Position numbers and translations under genes: made by a program
Shown: positions 5,052 to 6,625 of the stretch, piece by piece
Position numbering within the stretch: the stretch's first letter is position 1
How the letters are laid out: each line of letters starts with the position of its first letter
Notes under the pieces: model-generated
Database searches by the model: none
What the model saw: only the letters and a program-made list of their open reading frames with translations
What the model was told of the DNA's origin: nothing
NCBI GenBank assembly: GCA_028869035.1
Contig: JAGWTL010000166.1
Coordinates: 1-6,625 of the forward strand
DNA: 6,625 nucleotides
Origin: Burkholderiales bacterium
GTDB lineage: Bacteria > Pseudomonadota > Gammaproteobacteria > Burkholderiales > Burkholderiaceae_C
Reading direction: 5' to 3'

Positions 5052-6292
5052 GCGGCAGCGGGTTCTTCGCGCAGCGCCTGCAGGGCATCGGCCAGCACCG
5101 GGTCGGGGGCGATGCGCTTGAGGCACTGGTTGTCGCCGTCGCAGAAGGTCAGGCGGTGGTTGTAGGCCGAGAGGCAGGGCGAGCAGGCGATGCCTGATTC
5201 GTAGGCCGTGGCCCTGGGGCCGAAGGGGCCGGGCAGGGGGCCGTAGAGCTTGCCGGTCTCGGGGCCGAAGAACATCAGCGTGCGGATGGGCGTGAGGCTG
5301 GCGAAGTGGCCCGGGCCGCCGTCGTTGGTCAGCAGCAGGTCACTGGCGTGGAAGAGCATCAGCAGCTCGCGCAGGCTGCGGGTGTAGCCGGTGAGCGCAA
5401 TGCATGACTCGCTGCCCACCTGCCGCCTGATGTCCTGGGCCAGGACCATGTCTTCCTTGAGGCCGATGAAACCCACGGCATGGCCCTGCTCGCACAGGCC
5501 GCGCGCCACGCGGGCGTAATGCGCGGCCGGCCAGGCCCGTTCGGGCAGGATGCCGCCGCCGGGGTACATGAGCACAAGCTTGCGGCCGGCCAGCACGGGG
5601 TGGTCGCGCAGCAGTTTCTCGCGATAGGCCGACAGCTCTTCGGCGGCGAAGGGCACGGACAGGCCGGTTTCGGTGGGCAGCGCGCGGATCGGTGCGGCCT
5701 TGTGGCGCGGCCCCCCATCGCTTTCGAGCGCGTCGACCAGCGAAAGAAACTGCTTGCTGATGTGCTGGTAGGGGTTGTAGGGGATCGCGCAGTTGATGTA
5801 GCTGCCGCGGTACAGGCCTTCCTGCGTGTGCGGCGTGAAACCCGCGCGCCGCGGCGCGCCGGTCATGTAGCTGAGCAGGCTGCTGACGCGCGAGAACAGC
5901 TCGCAATCGATCACGGCGTCCAGCGGCAGGCGGCGCATGGCCAGGCTCACGCGCCAGATGTCGCGAACCAGGCTCAAGGGCGAGCTGTCGTCGATGCCGT
6001 GGAAGTGGGCGTCTTCCGTCAGGCGCAGCATGCGGGCGACTTCCTGGTTCTTTTTCAGCTGCAGAACGTGCAGAGTGACGCCGGGATATTGTTCGCGCAG
6101 CGCCTTGAACATGGGACCGGCCAGCACGATGCTGCCCATTTCGGACAAGAGGATGACCAGGATGTGACGCGGCACCTGCTGGTGATCGATTTTCGGCGCA
6201 CGTGTGCCGAGCAGACGCGCCCACAGGGAAACGGCAGAACACAGAAGCTGACCGACCCAGCGGTCGATCCAGCGTTGCGTCTGCAGCTTCAT
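5048..6292 (-). CDS. GT9-family (ADP-heptose:LPS heptosyltransferase-like) glycosyltransferase
   Basis: This predicted cytoplasmic or membrane-associated enzyme adds heptose or a related sugar to LPS core or another surface glycan. The 414-residue product has a two-Rossmann-fold GT-B layout. The N-terminal domain shows ILVILLSEMGSIVLAGP at about residues 44-60. The C-terminal domain shows LVLMYPGGGILPERAWP (about 239-254), TNDGGPGHFASLT (about 322-334, equivalent to the D-x-G-x-x-H nucleotide-sugar motif) and FGPETGKLYGPLPGP. A cysteine group C370-x2-C373, C384 and C390 follows, as in many WaaC/WaaF-like proteins. The ATG at 6292 is strongly supported by AAGGAG (6306-6301) with 8-nt spacing; the 30-residue extension to 6382 is not. 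It overlaps gtrA by four bases and lies 120 bp downstream of metK. Specificity for WaaC, WaaF or another GT9 role cannot be assigned, so no symbol is given. Confidence 0.9.
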   Translation of the reverse strand: MKLQTQRWIDRWVGQLLCSAVSLWARLLGTRAPKIDHQQVPRHILVILLSEMGSIVLAGPMFKALREQYPGVTLHVLQLKKNQEVARMLRLTEDAHFHGIDDSSPLSLVRDIWRVSLAMRRLPLDAVIDCELFSRVSSLLSYMTGAPRRAGFTPHTQEGLYRGSYINCAIPYNPYQHISKQFLSLVDALESDGGPRHKAAPIRALPTETGLSVPFAAEELSAYREKLLRDHPVLAGRKLVLMYPGGGILPERAWPAAHYARVARGLCEQGHAVGFIGLKEDMVLAQDIRRQVGSESCIALTGYTRSLRELLMLFHASDLLLTNDGGPGHFASLTPIRTLMFFGPETGKLYGPLPGPFGPRATAYESGIACSPCLSAYNHRLTFCDGDNQCLKRIAPDPVLADALQALREEPAAA

Positions 6293-6412
6293 GTGGTGTT
6301 CTCCTTCATCTCGATGCCTTGTGGCTACGACCCGGTCCTGCGGGCCTTCACATCGCTGGCGCGATATGAGTCTGCGCCGCAAGGCTCAGGACGCGCTTCG
6401 CGCATGCCGTGC
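6293..6412 (-). other. metK-GT9 intergenic leader with hairpins
   Basis: This 120-bp region holds the GT9 ribosome-binding site AAGGAG (6306-6301) and several helices. One is an 8-bp stem (6349-6356 with 6361-6368, one G-U in RNA, loop tggc). Others are a cccg/cggg stem (6331-6334 with 6341-6344) and a cgcg-ctt-cgcg hairpin (6392-6402). No hairpin is followed by a T-run in the minus direction, so no intrinsic terminator for metK is evident, and I see no convincing promoter. Read-through from metK into the glycan genes is therefore possible. Confidence 0.5.
6301..6306 (-). promoter_or_regulatory. Ribosome-binding site of the GT9 gene
   Basis: A full AAGGAG on the minus strand (ctcctt on the plus strand) stands 8 nt before the ATG at 6292-6290. 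It excludes the longer in-frame start at 6382. Confidence 0.85.
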
Positions 6413-6449
6413 TTACAGCCCGGCCGCTGCACGCAACGCCTGAGCCTTG
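6380..6449. repeat. Inverted repeat straddling the metK stop codon
   Basis: Perfect 11-bp arms, caaggctcagg (6380-6390) and cctgagccttg (6439-6449). One arm is in the last codons of metK and the other in its 3' untranslated region, with the stop codon (6413-6415) in the 48-nt loop and a small cgcg hairpin (6392-6402) inside. In mRNA this would form a long-range stem at the end of the metK message. Confidence 0.6.
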
Positions 6450-6625
6450 TCGGTGCGCTCCCAGGTGAACTCGGGCTCTTCGCGACCGAAGTGGCCGTAG
6501 GCGGCCGACTTCTCGTAGATCGGGCGCAGCAGGTCCAGCATCAGGATGATGCCCTTGGGACGCAGGTCGAAGTGCTCGGCCACCAGGGCGGCGATCTTCT
6601 CGTCGGAGATGACACCAGTGCCGTG
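6413..6625 (-). CDS. metK: S-adenosylmethionine synthetase MetK, C-terminal 70 residues (cut by window edge)
   Basis: MetK makes S-adenosylmethionine from methionine and ATP in the cytoplasm. Only the C-terminal 70 residues are present, reading HGTGVISDEKIAALV, FDLRPKGIILMLDLLRPIY and AAYGHFGREEPEFTWERTDK, and ending AQALRAAAGL before a TAA at 6415-6413. The FDLRP, AAYGHFGR and W-E-x-TD elements match the conserved MetK C-terminal domain almost residue for residue, so the assignment is firm. The gene enters from the right edge. It lies upstream of the GT9 gene on the same strand, 120 bp away. An inverted repeat spans its stop codon. Confidence 0.96.
   Translation of the reverse strand, partial: HGTGVISDEKIAALVAEHFDLRPKGIILMLDLLRPIYEKSAAYGHFGREEPEFTWERTDKAQALRAAAGL

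Noticed and set aside
5048..6382. Longer GT9 start at 6382
   Set aside because: The first 30 residues are charged and unlike the family, while the ATG at 6292 has a full AAGGAG at ideal spacing.

Overview
The window looks like chromosomal DNA of a GC-rich betaproteobacterium, most likely a member of the Burkholderiales and probably the Comamonadaceae. This rests on the GroES/GroEL and MetK sequences, on a CIRCE operator at groES, and on a GC-rich repeat that I associate from memory with Comamonadaceae genomes. Genus and species cannot be fixed from the sequence alone. Both ends are cut inside genes: groEL at the left and metK at the right, both on the minus strand.

Layout from left to right. 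(1) Positions 1-746 hold the start of the heat-shock operon groES-groEL, read leftwards. It has a sigma70/sigma32-like promoter, a perfect CIRCE (HrcA) operator, a strong hairpin in the 5' leader and an unusually structured 156-bp groES-groEL spacer built from palindromic repeats. (2) Positions 861-2681 hold two head-to-tail plus-strand genes: a membrane-anchored or secreted sialidase (BNR/Asp-box) family protein, and directly after its stop codon a polytopic membrane protein of unknown function. (3) Positions 2672-6292 hold a minus-strand run of three envelope-glycan genes. In transcription order they are a GT9 (heptosyltransferase-like) glycosyltransferase, a GtrA-family membrane protein coupled to it by an ATGA overlap, and an ArnT/PMT-type GT-C integral membrane glycosyltransferase. 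The last of these meets the plus-strand membrane gene tail to tail with a 10-bp overlap. (4) Positions 6413-6625 encode the C-terminus of MetK (S-adenosylmethionine synthetase), upstream of the GT9 gene on the same strand.

How the parts fit. The central genes look like a surface-glycan module. The GT9 enzyme would act on LPS core or a similar glycan in the cytoplasm. The GtrA protein is the type that helps move polyprenyl-phosphate-linked sugars across the inner membrane. The GT-C enzyme would transfer such a sugar on the periplasmic face. A sialidase-fold protein and a companion membrane protein are encoded convergently. The polyprenyl-phosphate sugar synthase (GtrB/ArnC type) expected to feed GtrA and the GT-C enzyme is not in the window.

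The non-coding layer is the most unusual part. It includes a three-way-junction-like palindrome array between groES and groEL, a terminator-like hairpin in the groES leader, a hairpin that would sequester the ribosome-binding site of the GT-C gene, an inverted repeat straddling the metK stop codon, and a GC-rich intergenic-type repeat apparently lying in frame inside the GT-C gene. I did not see a clearly new enzymatic system. No rRNA, tRNA, CRISPR array or transposase gene was found.
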